A DNA stretch of 64,000 bases from positions 163,772 through 227,771 of the forward strand of contig JAHKAA010000010.1 of the NCBI GenBank assembly GCA_018825965.1, given 5' to 3'. This document shows positions 25,852 through 35,759 of the stretch, piece by piece. This stretch comes from Gammaproteobacteria bacterium. Its GTDB lineage: Bacteria; Pseudomonadota; Gammaproteobacteria; Enterobacterales; Alteromonadaceae. The translations under genes were made by a program, and so were the position numbers. Below the pieces are notes generated by a model. That model was not told the DNA's origin and searched no databases. It saw only the letters and a list, made by a program, of their open reading frames with translations. Position 1 is the stretch's first letter. Every line of letters begins with the position of its first letter.

Positions 25852-28119
25852 TTACCCTTTGCCTTTTTTGCTAAAAGATGGTTTGCCGGACGAGCGTTTG
25901 ATTTTCTCCACAGCTTTAGCCGCAGGGTTAACACCAGTGTGACGGGTTAAGGCCACCTGACCTGGCTTTTTACCTGGTACTTTGATAGTACGCAGGAACA
26001 GATCTTCTTTGCCCTCTTCCGGCACCAGACAACCTTTGCTTCTGCCGATCAGGTGTTTTAAGCCCATTTTGACTAAAGCTTCACGGATCATAGGCCAGCC
26101 TTTTGGATCGTGGTACCGCAGCAAGGCTTTGTGTAAGCGGCGCTGACGTTCACCTTTAGGCACAGGCACCACTTCGGTATTGCCTTTGATATTTTTCAGC
26201 GAGTTCATCTCTGTGTGATAGATGGTGGTCGCGTTTGCCATAGGGCTTGGGTAGAAGTTCTGCACCTGATCCAGTTTGAAATCACGCTCTTTCAGCCAAA
26301 GCGCTAAATTCACCATGTCTTTGTCTGTGGTACCAGGGTGCGCTGAAATAAAATACGGGATCAAATACTGCTCTTTGCCCGCTTCACGGCTGAAGCGGTC
26401 GAACATTTCCTTAAACTTGTCATAGGCGCCCATGCCGGGTTTCATCATCTTCGACAAAGGCCCGTTTTCGGTATGCTCCGGGGCTATTTTTAAATAACCA
26501 CCCACATGGTGCTGCACCAACTCTTTGACGTAGTTTGGATCTTCAACAGCTAAGTCGTAACGCACACCGGATGCCACCAGAATTTTCTTAATACCATCCA
26601 CTTTGCGGGCTGCACGGTATAAATCCACGGTCGGGCTTTGGTCTGTGTCCATATGCTCACAAATGGTTGGATACACACAAGAAGGCCGGCGACAGGTTTG
26701 TTCAGCTTTTGGATTTTTACAACGTAAGCGATACATATTGGCGGTTGGGCCACCTAAATCCGAGATCACGCCGGTAAAACCCGGAACTTTGTCACGAATT
26801 TGTTTAATTTCATTTAAAATCGATTCCTGCGAACGGCTTTGGATCACACGGCCTTCGTGTTCGGTAATAGAACAAAAGGAACAACCACCAAAACAGCCAC
26901 GCATAATATTGACCGAAGTTTTGATCATCTCATAAGCAGGAATTTTTGCTTTGCCATACACAGGATGTGGCACACGTTGATAAGGCAAGCCAAAAACGCC
27001 ATCCATTTCTTCAGTGGTCAGAGGGAAAGCTGGCGGATTCACCCATAAATGCCGGTCGCCGTGGCGCTGGTAAATAGCGCGGGCACAACCCGGATTCGTT
27101 TCCTGATGCAAAATACGCGAAGCATGGGCATACAACGACTTATTCACACTGACCTGCTCAAAAGCCGGCAGTTTGACATAGGTTTTTTCCCACGGCTTTT
27201 GCCGTGGTGGCTGCACTAGTATAGGTTTGGCTTCCACTTCAGGCGCTTTACTTAAGTCTATGCCTTGCTGAGCAAACTCAGAAAAAGTGCCACAACCTAC
27301 ATCATCTGCGCCATAAGGATTAGGTACAGGGTCAATTTTTCCTACCTTATCAATAGCGGTGGAATCGACACCACGCCAGCCCGGCAAAGGCTCTTTGCGA
27401 ATAACTGCAGTGCCACGAATATCATGCAGCGTATTGATATCTTCGCCATTGGCAATACGATGCGCCACTTCAATCAGCGGACGTTCGGCGTTGCCGTAGA
27501 TCAACATCTCAGCTTTGGCATCAAAAATAATAGAGCGACGGACTTTTTCCTGCCAGTAGTCATAATGGGCTATACGGCGCAGGCTGGCCTCAATACCACC
27601 TATGATCACAGGCACGTCTTTATAGGCTTCTTTGCAACGCTGTGAATACACCAGCACAGCGCGGTCAGGCCTTTTGCCGCCTTCATTGCCTGGCGTGTAG
27701 GCATCGTCGTGACGTAATTTTTTATCCGCTGTGTAGCGGTTAATCATTGAATCCATATTGCCGGCAGAGACGCCAAAAAACAGATTAGGTTTGCCAAGCG
27801 TCATAAAAGCATCTTTGGACGACCAGTCAGGCTGAGCAATCATCCCCACCCTAAAACCCTGGCTTTCCAGCATACGGCCTACAACAGCCATACCAAAACT
27901 GGGGTGATCGACATAAGCGTCACCCACCACCAGAATAATATCACAGCTGTCCCAGCCCAGTTGTTTCATCTCGGCCCGGCTCATTGGCAAAAATGGTGCA
28001 GTACCAAAGGACTCAGCCCAGTATTTAGGATAAGAAAATAAGCCACGCTCAGCAGACATGCGGTCCACTGCTGCGGATTTTCTTAAAGGGACCTGATTCA
28101 TTTGCATCTGTTGTTTCAC
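25852..28119 (-). CDS. ygiQ: YgiQ family radical SAM protein
   Basis: 755 residues, the usual length for YgiQ. The radical SAM cluster motif CxxxCxxC is in [21 protein letters not shown] around residue 400. The N-terminal part is B12-binding-like ([34 protein letters not shown]). A further Cys group follows the core ([23 protein letters not shown]), possibly holding a second cluster. The C-terminal tail is basic ([21 protein letters not shown]). The reaction is not established. Upstream on the minus strand AGTATAATGCG gives a good -10 at about 28150 without a clear -35. Confidence 0.92.
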   Translation of the reverse strand: MKQQMQMNQVPLRKSAAVDRMSAERGLFSYPKYWAESFGTAPFLPMSRAEMKQLGWDSCDIILVVGDAYVDHPSFGMAVVGRMLESQGFRVGMIAQPDWSSKDAFMTLGKPNLFFGVSAGNMDSMINRYTADKKLRHDDAYTPGNEGGKRPDRAVLVYSQRCKEAYKDVPVIIGGIEASLRRIAHYDYWQEKVRRSIIFDAKAEMLIYGNAERPLIEVAHRIANGEDINTLHDIRGTAVIRKEPLPGWRGVDSTAIDKVGKIDPVPNPYGADDVGCGTFSEFAQQGIDLSKAPEVEAKPILVQPPRQKPWEKTYVKLPAFEQVSVNKSLYAHASRILHQETNPGCARAIYQRHGDRHLWVNPPAFPLTTEEMDGVFGLPYQRVPHPVYGKAKIPAYEMIKTSVNIMRGCFGGCSFCSITEHEGRVIQSRSQESILNEIKQIRDKVPGFTGVISDLGGPTANMYRLRCKNPKAEQTCRRPSCVYPTICEHMDTDQSPTVDLYRAARKVDGIKKILVASGVRYDLAVEDPNYVKELVQHHVGGYLKIAPEHTENGPLSKMMKPGMGAYDKFKEMFDRFSREAGKEQYLIPYFISAHPGTTDKDMVNLALWLKERDFKLDQVQNFYPSPMANATTIYHTEMNSLKNIKGNTEVVPVPKGERQRRLHKALLRYHDPKGWPMIREALVKMGLKHLIGRSKGCLVPEEGKEDLFLRTIKVPGKKPGQVALTRHTGVNPAAKAVEKIKRSSGKPSFSKKGKG

Positions 28120-28315
28120 TCGGTTTTGCCTGCCAAAAATGGCCGCGCATTATACTTGACCCAGTCTGGAATTACTAACATTAAGGCAGAGTTAAATTGT
28201 TCACAAATTAAACAGCAAAAAATCTCAGCTCAGCTTTAGGTTTCAGCAAAGCTTTACCACCAGATTTTCGTTAAAAACTAAGTCTGGCGATCCAGTGGAA
28301 GCATGCAGAGTTAAA

Positions 28316-28888
28316 CTAATACATCAGAATAGCCAGCACACCCAGCAGCATAAAGATGGCACAAGCCACCCGGCGCGCCCAGTCTAATGAAATACGTTCC
28401 AGCAACCAGCTGCCGGCATAAACTACAGGCACATTGGCCGCCAGCATGCCGATGGTGGTGCCTAAAATCACCTGCCAGGTTTGTGGGTAAGTGGCGGCCA
28501 GCAGTACAGTAGCCACCTGAGTTTTATCACCAATTTCTGCGAGGAAAAACAAAATACAGCTGGCAAAAAAGGCACCGTATTTTAAAACACTGACTTCTTC
28601 GCTCTCGTCTTTATCAGGAATAAGTAACCAAAGCGCCACGGCAATAAAAGAGCCACCTAATAGCCAGGCATGCCAACCTTCAGGAATAAACTGCGCCACC
28701 CAGGCGCCAAACCAGGCCGATGCGGCATGATTTAATAAGGTTGCCACCAGAATACCGGCAATAATAGCGCCACGGGAGCGAAAGCGGGCTGCGAGGAACA
28801 AAGACAAAAGCTGGGTTTTATCGCCTATCTCTGCAACAGCAACAGAAGCGAAAGAAGCAACAAAGGCATCAAAAAACATAAACTGCAC
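28316..28888 (-). CDS. mneA: TMEM165/GDT1 (UPF0016) family manganese exporter
   Basis: Inner-membrane protein of 190 residues with the two family signatures EIGDKTQLLSLFLAARFR near residue 20 and EIGDKTQVATVLLAA near residue 118, each in a three-helix repeat. The acidic residues of these motifs are thought to bind the cation. Bacterial members (MneA of Vibrio cholerae) export Mn2+. The yybP-ykoY manganese riboswitch directly upstream strongly supports Mn2+ export here. AGGTG sits before the ATG and lies next to the riboswitch expression-platform hairpin. Confidence 0.93.
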   Translation of the reverse strand: MQFMFFDAFVASFASVAVAEIGDKTQLLSLFLAARFRSRGAIIAGILVATLLNHAASAWFGAWVAQFIPEGWHAWLLGGSFIAVALWLLIPDKDESEEVSVLKYGAFFASCILFFLAEIGDKTQVATVLLAATYPQTWQVILGTTIGMLAANVPVVYAGSWLLERISLDWARRVACAIFMLLGVLAILMY

Positions 28889-28890
28889 CT

Positions 28891-28931
28891 GGCGGGAAAA
28901 CTAAACATAAGACAATAAACCAACTCCCGCC
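28891..28931 (-). promoter_or_regulatory. Expression-platform hairpin of the Mn riboswitch
   Basis: Minus-strand GGCGGGA (28925-28931) can pair with TCCCGCC (28891-28897), which sits immediately before the CAGGTG ribosome site of mneA. An overlapping alternative stem pairs ATTGTCT (28944-28950) with AGACAAT (28910-28916). Mutually exclusive stems beside a ribosome site suggest translational switching; the direction is inferred. Confidence 0.55.
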
Positions 28932-28948
28932 TGGGGTTAGTGCATTGT

Positions 28949-29070
28949 CTTAGGTCTCATTAGTACCTGATCAGTGATGATCAAACGGGACGTTGTTGCC
29001 ATGTACAGTGAGGTACAAGTATGTTGACAACAACACAAAACCTGGCGGTTTTGTAAATTACTCCCCTAAG
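28949..29070 (-). promoter_or_regulatory. yybP-ykoY manganese riboswitch aptamer
   Basis: Minus-strand sequence has the hallmarks of the family in order: P1 strand CTTAGG running into GGGGAGTA (29059-29066), a variable helix, TCAACATACT (about 29018-29027), and GAGACC running into CCTAAG (28949-28958), which closes P1. These conserved loops form the Mn2+ site. The gene downstream is a GDT1-type exporter, a known partner. Confidence 0.9.
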
Positions 29071-29080
29071 CGCGGACGGA

Positions 29081-29110
29081 AGTATAACCGCGCCATCAAA
29101 GTGCAGGCAA
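29081..29110 (-). promoter_or_regulatory. Sigma-70-type promoter for the Mn riboswitch and mneA
   Basis: Minus-strand TTGCCT (-35), 18-base spacer, TATACT (-10), placing the transcript start a few bases before the riboswitch P1 helix. Confidence 0.6.
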
Positions 29111-29136
29111 CCAGAAAATCACAGCAGTTGTTCTCT

Positions 29137-29973
29137 CTAACCTTTTAAGTGCCTTGCATGAAAACGCAGATGTTCTTCAATAAAGCTGCTGATAAAAAAG
29201 TAGCTGTGATCATAACCCGGTTGCAGGCGAATTTGTGCTCCGCTTTGGCTGCGCGTATTGGCTTCGATTAAAGATTCAGTACGCAGCTGTAAAGGGTAAA
29301 ACTGGTCAGCCTCGCCCTGATCGATCAGCATTGGCAAACTGTTTTGTTTTTGCGCCAGTAAAAAACTGGCGTCGTACTGCAACCACTGGCTTTGATCGCT
29401 GCCCAGATAAGCAGTAAAAGCTTTTTTGCCCCAGTCACATTCTGAAGGCTGACAAATAGGTGAAAAAGCCGAAACAGAACGGTAAGCCCCCACTTCACGT
29501 AAAGCAATAACCAAAGCACCATGGCCGCCCATCGAATGACCGCTGATAGCTTTGGCGGAGGTGACAGGTAAATGCGCTTCCACTAAAGATGGCAGTTCAC
29601 GGCTGATATAGTGGTACATCTGATAATGTGTTGCCCATGGCTCTTGGGTCGCATTGACATAAAAACCAGCGCCCTGACCTAAATCGTAAGCGGCATCGTC
29701 TGCGACCTGCTCACCTCTAGGGCTGGTGTCGGGGATCACTAAAGCGATGCCCAGCTCTGCGGCAACACGCTGCGCTCCGGCTTTGACCGAAAAATTCTCA
29801 TCTGTGCAGGTTAAACCTGACAACCAATACAACACAGGCACTTTTTGTTTTTCAGCCGCTGGTGGTAAATAAACGGAAAAGTGCATCACACCTTTAATGG
29901 AGTCTGAGTGATGCTGATATTTAATCTGGCGGCCAGCAAACAACTTATGTTCGGATAACTGAATTAAGGTCAT
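29137..29973 (-). CDS. fghA: S-formylglutathione hydrolase
   Basis: Cytoplasmic serine esterase, 278 residues, that cleaves S-formylglutathione to formate and glutathione, the last step of glutathione-dependent formaldehyde detoxification. The nucleophile is Ser147 in AISGHSMGGHGAL; VLYWLSGLTCTDENF and PDTSPRG are family motifs, and the catalytic His is in PGYDHSYFFI. AAGGATAAAG precedes the ATG. It follows frmA by 46 bases, with a hairpin in between. Confidence 0.96.
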   Translation of the reverse strand: MTLIQLSEHKLFAGRQIKYQHHSDSIKGVMHFSVYLPPAAEKQKVPVLYWLSGLTCTDENFSVKAGAQRVAAELGIALVIPDTSPRGEQVADDAAYDLGQGAGFYVNATQEPWATHYQMYHYISRELPSLVEAHLPVTSAKAISGHSMGGHGALVIALREVGAYRSVSAFSPICQPSECDWGKKAFTAYLGSDQSQWLQYDASFLLAQKQNSLPMLIDQGEADQFYPLQLRTESLIEANTRSQSGAQIRLQPGYDHSYFFISSFIEEHLRFHARHLKG

Positions 29974-29990
29974 TACTTTATCCTTGTGCT

Positions 29991-30010
29991 AAGCCCGGCG
30001 AACCGGGCTT
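29991..30010 (-). other. Intercistronic hairpin between frmA and fghA
   Basis: AAGCCCGG, loop of four, CCGGGCTT makes a perfect eight-pair stem in the 46-base gap. On the minus strand no T-run follows, so it may stabilise or process the frmA-fghA mRNA and not terminate it. Confidence 0.55.
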
Positions 30011-30019
30011 TTAATAAAA

Positions 30020-31174
<1,155 letters not shown>

Positions 31175-31235
31175 TTATTGTAATTTTTTCTTAATCGATG
31201 ATAATCCCTACAAATAACAAATGAGTTTTGCATAA

Positions 31236-32126
31236 ATGAAAGAATGGCAAGGCATCAGCGAATTTGTGGCCGTGGCAGAACTTGGCAGTTTTTCTAAAGC
31301 GGCCAAAGTCTTAGGCATTTCGGTGGCTCAGGTCAGCCGCACTGTGCTGCAATTAGAGCAACGGCTGAACTGCAAACTGGTACTTCGCACCACCCGTCAG
31401 GTGCGTTTAACAGAACAAGGTACTTTGTATTACCAGCATTGCCGCGCTTTGGTTAATGGCTTGCATCAGGCCAATCAGCAGCTTACCAGCTTACAACACG
31501 AACCTTCAGGCGCGATAAAAATTACTGCGCCTGTCTATTACGGCGAGCAATTTATTGCGCCTTTGCTGCATGAATTTTTAGTACGTTACCCCAAAGTGCA
31601 GCTGGATTTACAGCTCACCAACGATCAACTGGATTTAGTGCAAGGTGGTTTTGACTGCGCCATTCGTTTAGGAACTCTTACCGATTCCAGTTTACAGGCC
31701 AAAGCCTTAGGCAAACGCACCTTGTATTTATGCGCCAGCCCAGACTACCTGCAAAAATTCGGCACCCCAGAAACAGTGGCCGAACTGCATCAGCACCGCT
31801 CTTTAGTGGGCTCTGTTGATTTCTGGCGTTTTGAACAACAAGGCCAAAAGCTACAATTTAAACCCCAGCCTTATTTGCGCTGCAATAGCGGCGTGGCGTT
31901 AACAGATGCCGTACTTAAAGGTTTAGGTGTGACCCAACTACCGGATTATTACTTGCAGCCTTATTTAGAGGATGGTCGTTTAGTGGCTTTACTGCCAGAA
32001 CAACAACCCTCCGACGAAGGGATCTGGGCTTTGTATCCACTGAACCGGCATTTACCGGTGAAGGTACGGTTATTGCTCGATTGGTTGCAGCAGGGATTGG
32101 AAAGCCTTCCAAAGCTGGCAGGCTAG
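31236..32126 (+). CDS. LysR-family transcriptional regulator, divergent from frmA
   Basis: 296 residues. The N-terminal winged helix-turn-helix is EFVAVAELGSFSKAAKVLGISVAQVSRTVLQLEQRL at about 8-45, followed by a substrate-binding-like co-inducer domain from about residue 90. The head-to-head layout with frmA-fghA is typical for LysR regulators that control their neighbour, so formaldehyde or its glutathione adduct is a plausible inducer (inference). It belongs to the same broad subgroup as the protein at 53261-54148. Confidence 0.9.
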   Translation: MKEWQGISEFVAVAELGSFSKAAKVLGISVAQVSRTVLQLEQRLNCKLVLRTTRQVRLTEQGTLYYQHCRALVNGLHQANQQLTSLQHEPSGAIKITAPVYYGEQFIAPLLHEFLVRYPKVQLDLQLTNDQLDLVQGGFDCAIRLGTLTDSSLQAKALGKRTLYLCASPDYLQKFGTPETVAELHQHRSLVGSVDFWRFEQQGQKLQFKPQPYLRCNSGVALTDAVLKGLGVTQLPDYYLQPYLEDGRLVALLPEQQPSDEGIWALYPLNRHLPVKVRLLLDWLQQGLESLPKLAG

Positions 32127-32211
32127 ATCTGTATTTGTCGTGCTTTTATTTGTCGTGCCGGGGGTTAAAAGTTACTATGATTGACAGAACAGATGCAGCA
32201 AACAAGTGATT

Positions 32212-32610
32212 ATGTTGAACTTTCCTCTTATTGTTAAATTATTGCAGCAACGCTTGCCAGATCTTATGGCTGTGTACGCTTTTGGCAGTCAGGTCGAAGG
32301 CACTGCTAATGAGAATAGTGATTTGGATTTAGCCGTACTGGTACCAGGTTATGCCGATGTGATTGATTTATGGGATATCAGTAGCGATCTGGCGGAGCTG
32401 CTGCACTGTGAAGTGGATTTACTGGATTTTCGTGCCGCATCTACTGTGATGCAATACCAAATTTTGACCAAAGGACAGCGGCTTTACGCCGTCGATCAAC
32501 AAGTTGGCAGTTATGAAGCCACGCTGCTGTCAGCAATGACCACACTCAACGAAGCCCGCGCCGGACTTTTAGCTGATATTCAAAAGGATGGGTCTGTTTA
32601 TGGCCGTTGA
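32212..32610 (+). CDS. mntA: MntA-type adenylyltransferase antitoxin (type VII TA)
   Basis: 132 residues, a minimal nucleotidyltransferase. The defining GSx10DxD motif is exact: GS then ten residues then DLD in AFGSQVEGTANENSDLDLAVL. MntA antitoxins neutralise the HepT RNase toxin by adding AMP units to a tyrosine of its active-site motif. Start taken at ATG 32212; GTG two codons earlier is equally possible and the ribosome site is weak. Its 3' end overlaps hepT, as expected for a coupled toxin-antitoxin pair. Confidence 0.9.
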   Translation: MLNFPLIVKLLQQRLPDLMAVYAFGSQVEGTANENSDLDLAVLVPGYADVIDLWDISSDLAELLHCEVDLLDFRAASTVMQYQILTKGQRLYAVDQQVGSYEATLLSAMTTLNEARAGLLADIQKDGSVYGR

Positions 32611-33031
32611 TCACAACCCGCTCCCAGATGATGTGCTGCTGAATAAAGCGGCCACTATTGAGCGTTGCATCCTTCGCGCCCTGGAAGAATACAATAAAAA
32701 CCCTGCCACTTTTGCCAGCGATTTTACCCGTCAGGATGCGGCTATTCTGAATATTCATCGCGCTTGTGAAGCGGCACTTGATATGGGTCAGCATCTGATC
32801 CGCCTGCATAAGCTTGGGGTGCCACAAAGCTCGCGTGATGTGTTTAGCCTGTTAGCTACAGCTGATTTTATTCCGGCTGAACTTGCCGACAACCTGAAAA
32901 AAATGATTGGTTTCAGAAACATCGCTGTGCACGAGTATCAACGCTTGCAACTGGCAGTGACCGAACATGTGATTTTGCATCGTTTACAGGATTTTCAGCA
33001 GTTATGCCGGATTTTGCTTGGGGGAAAATAG
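32600..33031 (+). CDS. hepT: HepT-type HEPN ribonuclease toxin (type VII TA)
   Basis: 143 residues from ATG 32600 (an ATG four codons earlier is also possible). The HEPN catalytic motif Rx4HxY is exact in MIGFRNIAVHEYQRL, and LLNKAATIERCILRALEEY plus DFTRQDAAILNIHRACEAALD match the DUF86/HepT family. The motif tyrosine would be the target of MntA. With the motif intact the toxin should be active. The usual RNA target in this family is tRNA; the target here is unknown. Confidence 0.9.
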   Translation: MAVDHNPLPDDVLLNKAATIERCILRALEEYNKNPATFASDFTRQDAAILNIHRACEAALDMGQHLIRLHKLGVPQSSRDVFSLLATADFIPAELADNLKKMIGFRNIAVHEYQRLQLAVTEHVILHRLQDFQQLCRILLGGK

Positions 33032-33090
33032 GTTTGAACGTCTGACCGTGAATTCATATCAAACTTAGCAATCGGAGTAAAATTTGAGGG

Positions 33091-33114
33091 GCAGAAACAA
33101 AATCTGACGCCGAA
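33091..33114. repeat. Short REP-like hairpin after hepT
   Basis: GGGGCAGA ... TCTGACGCC around a seven-base A-rich loop. It shares the GGGGCAGA/TCTGAC arm pattern with the larger hairpin at 8728-8759. Possibly a repetitive extragenic palindrome; weak on its own. Confidence 0.35.
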
Positions 33115-33136
33115 TTTCATCATCTAAATGACCTCC

Positions 33137-33910
33137 TCATAAATCAGTAAACGTCAATCTATACTCACTTTCAGAAACGCCAGCCAGTCTAATAATGACG
33201 TGGCTAAGTTCAGAGTCTTGCTTAATCAGGTTAGTGATCTTTTCCAAGAATTCTTTTCCTGCATTAGCACCAATAATCACCTCTTTTAAGACATCGCACG
33301 GAAATTTAAAAAGATGAACGGATGGAGATACTGAATCGAATACAACATCTGCATCAGTTAAAGATGAGCACATTCTCCACTCCTGCTCGTAGTCCCACAC
33401 ATCAGACTTCAACAAAAGTAAGTCAGTGCCATCCATATCCATCATTGATTTAGATGGTCTTCGACTTAAATAGACAACCTTTCTTAAATGGTAAAACTCG
33501 TCTTTTCCTGAACGCTTTTGGTTAAAAAAAGGATGGTTAGAATCGAAACCAATACAGAATCCGCGATGTGAATCAGCATAATGTGACCACATCAATAGAT
33601 TGTCTTTTTTTTCAGTTAAGCTGAGCACTCCAATCATCTCGTTGGATTTAACCGAAAAGACAGTTGACACTTCCTTTGCTGATTTCTTTAGTAAGTCTGT
33701 AAACAGTGCGCTGTTATCTGCAAATTGATTCTGAATTAAATCTTTTAGCTGTTGTTTGTTGACAACTGCCCTGTATGACGGTGGTAATTTCAACAGCTGT
33801 TCATCCGCAATACTTTCGAGGTGTTCCTCTAAATACGCCTGGAAAAACTCACCCGAAACTATATCCGATATCACAGACTTAAATTCAAAGGGATCATTAA
33901 ATGCCAATGG
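33137..33910 (-). pseudogene. DUF2971 protein gene, 5'-truncated beside the IS element
   Basis: The frame encodes about 256 residues of a DUF2971 protein (FNDPFEFKS, LLMWSHYADSHRGFCIGFD, EQEWRM). In this family FNDPFE is normally preceded by 25-40 residues, including the LYHY/KY-type opening. Here the frame has only TTG at 33907 just before it, then an in-frame stop at 33911-33913 at the IS boundary. No family N-terminus is found on the far side of the IS, so the 5' part was lost, not just displaced. DUF2971 genes are often found in accessory or defence-rich regions; function unknown. No ribosome site is visible. Confidence 0.75.
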
Positions 33911-33913
33911 TTA

Positions 33914-34790
33914 GAGCGTGTTGATCTTTGTTGTACATAATTCAATCAACCCACATTGGTAACCACATCATGCTAAAGGCAAGAGCGAGCATCGCATGAT
34001 AGTTCCTTGCTAACTTGTCATATCGTGTTGAAATTGAACGGTATTTTTTCACTTTCAAAAACGCATTCTCAACCAGATGGCGATAGCGATAAAGGCACCA
34101 ATCCATATCCTTATTGCCTACTTTGCTGTTTTCTCGCCTTGGAATGACGGGCTCTCCACCTAAATTCCGGATGAAATCACGGAAAGGGTCGCTGTCATAA
34201 CCTTTGTCTGCAACTATCTTTTTCGCGTCCGGTACGCCTGAAACAAGTGACTGCCCATACACTATGTCGTTGACCTGACCGCCAGATAATTCAAAGTAAA
34301 CGGGCAAACCGCCGCTATCTACAGCTAAGTGAATTTTTGTGGATTTCCCACCACGACTGCTTCCTACCGCTTCGTTTTTACTATCTCGAATATTTGTGCA
34401 ATCTTGATGAGCTTTGATGATGCTACCATCAATGAATATCCAATCTGGATCATTTAAGGCACTGAGAAATTTAAAGATTTCTGACATTACGCCTTTTTTC
34501 GACCACAGATTAAAGCGCCGAAAGATCTTATTCCAACACCCAAATTCTTTCGGTATATCCCGCCAGGGAATGCCAGTCCTCATACGATACAAAATCCCTT
34601 CAAGAGTCATTCTGTGCTCAGGCTTGTTGTAAATCCGACCGGTTAAGTACATGGCCCGTGATAGTAATTTCCAGGCTTTATCTGATAACATTTGTCTTGG
34701 CATTTGAGTGCTTTGTTTTGTTTTTTGGCGAAACCATTATAACGCACTCATTTGCCGCCTATTTTTCATACCGTAAAGATCAACACGCTC
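33914..34790 (-). mobile_element. Complete IS5-family insertion sequence, 877 bp
   Basis: Bounded by perfect 16-bp terminal inverted repeats, GAGCGTGTTGATCTTT at 33914-33929 and its complement at 34775-34790, with a TA dinucleotide on each side (33912-33913 and 34791-34792). The TA duplication and single 253-codon DDE transposase fit the IS427-like branch of IS5. The perfect repeats and intact gene suggest a recent insertion. It lies between the DUF2971 fragment and an orphan coding tail. Confidence 0.92.
33942..34703 (-). CDS. IS5-family DDE transposase
   Basis: 253 residues, complete and unframeshifted. The catalytic triad is visible: Asp92 (IFIDGSIIKAHQD), Asp166 (IVADKGYDSDPFR) and Glu212 (RHLVENAFLKVKKYRSISTRYDK, the Y-[2]-R-[3]-E-[6]-K signature region). 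The N-terminal DUF4096-like part reads LEGILYRMRTGIPWRDIPKEFGCW. The start ATG lies about 90 bases inside the right terminal repeat. With everything intact the element is probably able to move. Confidence 0.95.
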   Translation of the reverse strand: MPRQMLSDKAWKLLSRAMYLTGRIYNKPEHRMTLEGILYRMRTGIPWRDIPKEFGCWNKIFRRFNLWSKKGVMSEIFKFLSALNDPDWIFIDGSIIKAHQDCTNIRDSKNEAVGSSRGGKSTKIHLAVDSGGLPVYFELSGGQVNDIVYGQSLVSGVPDAKKIVADKGYDSDPFRDFIRNLGGEPVIPRRENSKVGNKDMDWCLYRYRHLVENAFLKVKKYRSISTRYDKLARNYHAMLALAFSMMWLPMWVD

Positions 34791-34792
34791 TA

Positions 34793-34909
34793 AAACGCAG
34801 CACCTTTAAATTATGGCGTAAACGCACAACAGGTCGCACTACTAAACATTTAAAGCTAAGATCGCCTGAAATTAATCGCGCTTATTGCCCCAGCCAGTAC
34901 AAGAGATAA
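34793..34909 (+). pseudogene. Orphan 3' coding tail next to the IS (possible gene remnant)
   Basis: Directly outside the right IS end a frame of 38 codons runs to TAA at 34907, encoding a very basic peptide (KRSTFKLWRKRTTGRTTKH...). It has no start codon of its own outside the IS and ends ten bases before the cupin gene ATG, a spacing typical of an operon. It may be the C-terminus of a gene cut by the insertion and its associated deletion. The family is not recognised, and it could be chance. Confidence 0.3.
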
Positions 34910-34918
34910 ATCAACACC

Positions 34919-35632
34919 ATGACCTTATTACCCTGGACTCAAATGAGCGCCGAAATTAATACTGATTTGAGTCAGCGCATAGTGCACCCCCCTGAGCAGG
35001 CACTCTGGTATGAGTCTCCAGCCAAAGATATTCACAGGAGGCCTTTGGACAGAATAGGCGCAGAAGTCGCCAAAGCCACCAGCATAGTGCGTTATTTGCC
35101 CGGCAGTCAGTTTGCTTTACACCAACACGGCGGTGGTGAAGAAATCCTGGTGCTTGAAGGTACTTTTTCTGATGAACATGGCGATTACCCTCCAGGTACT
35201 TACTTACGTAACCCACCCGGTACTTCACACGCCCCTTTTTCCAATGAGGGTTGTTTACTGTTGGTCAAACTATGGCAATTTAGCCAGGGCGACACAGAAC
35301 AACTTTGCCTCCGACCAGAACAACAGCATTGGCAGCCAGGTTTAGTGCCTGGCTTACAAGTACTGCCGCTGCATCAGTATGATGGCATCAACACAGCCTT
35401 AGTGCGCTGGGCGCCGAACACCAGATTTCAACCTCATGTGCATGCAGGAGGTGAAGAAATTTATGTACTCGAAGGTGTGTTTCAGGACGAGTTTGGCAGT
35501 TATCCCAAAGGCAGTTGGTTACGCAGCCCGCGCTGGAGCAAACACCAGCCTTTTACCGGGGCTGAAGGCGCACTGATTTATGTCAAAGTAGGGCATTTGG
35601 GTGCTGAATTGTTGGGATTTATTAACAAATAA
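34919..35632 (+). CDS. Tandem cupin protein (ChrR-like cupin domains)
   Basis: 237 residues with two ChrR-type cupin domains. The first metal site is FALHQHGGGEEILVLEGTFSDEHGDYPPGTYLRNPPGTSHAPF, about residues 63-107. The second is FQPHVHAGGEEIYVLEGVFQDEFGSYPKGSWLRSP, about 170-205. Each keeps the HxHxGGEE-type ligands. Related cupins bind Zn2+ in anti-sigma factors such as ChrR, but there is no N-terminal sigma-binding domain here, so an enzymatic or sensing role is open. No neighbouring sigma factor is seen. Confidence 0.85.
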   Translation: MTLLPWTQMSAEINTDLSQRIVHPPEQALWYESPAKDIHRRPLDRIGAEVAKATSIVRYLPGSQFALHQHGGGEEILVLEGTFSDEHGDYPPGTYLRNPPGTSHAPFSNEGCLLLVKLWQFSQGDTEQLCLRPEQQHWQPGLVPGLQVLPLHQYDGINTALVRWAPNTRFQPHVHAGGEEIYVLEGVFQDEFGSYPKGSWLRSPRWSKHQPFTGAEGALIYVKVGHLGAELLGFINK

Positions 35633-35683
35633 ACCTGATAAGGGAAATATTATGAAAAATGAATGTATTACATAAATATTATA

Positions 35684-35712
35684 TTGACCAACTTCAAACT
35701 ATATCGTAATTT
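35684..35712 (+). promoter_or_regulatory. Possible sigma-70 promoter for the DUF3015 gene
   Basis: TTGACC, 17-base spacer, TAATTT in an AT-rich stretch about 50 bases before the ATG. The -35 is good; the -10 is modest. Confidence 0.4.
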
Positions 35713-35759
35713 CCGTTAGCGCTTGTGGGCGCAATAAATTATAAAAATACGGAGATTCT

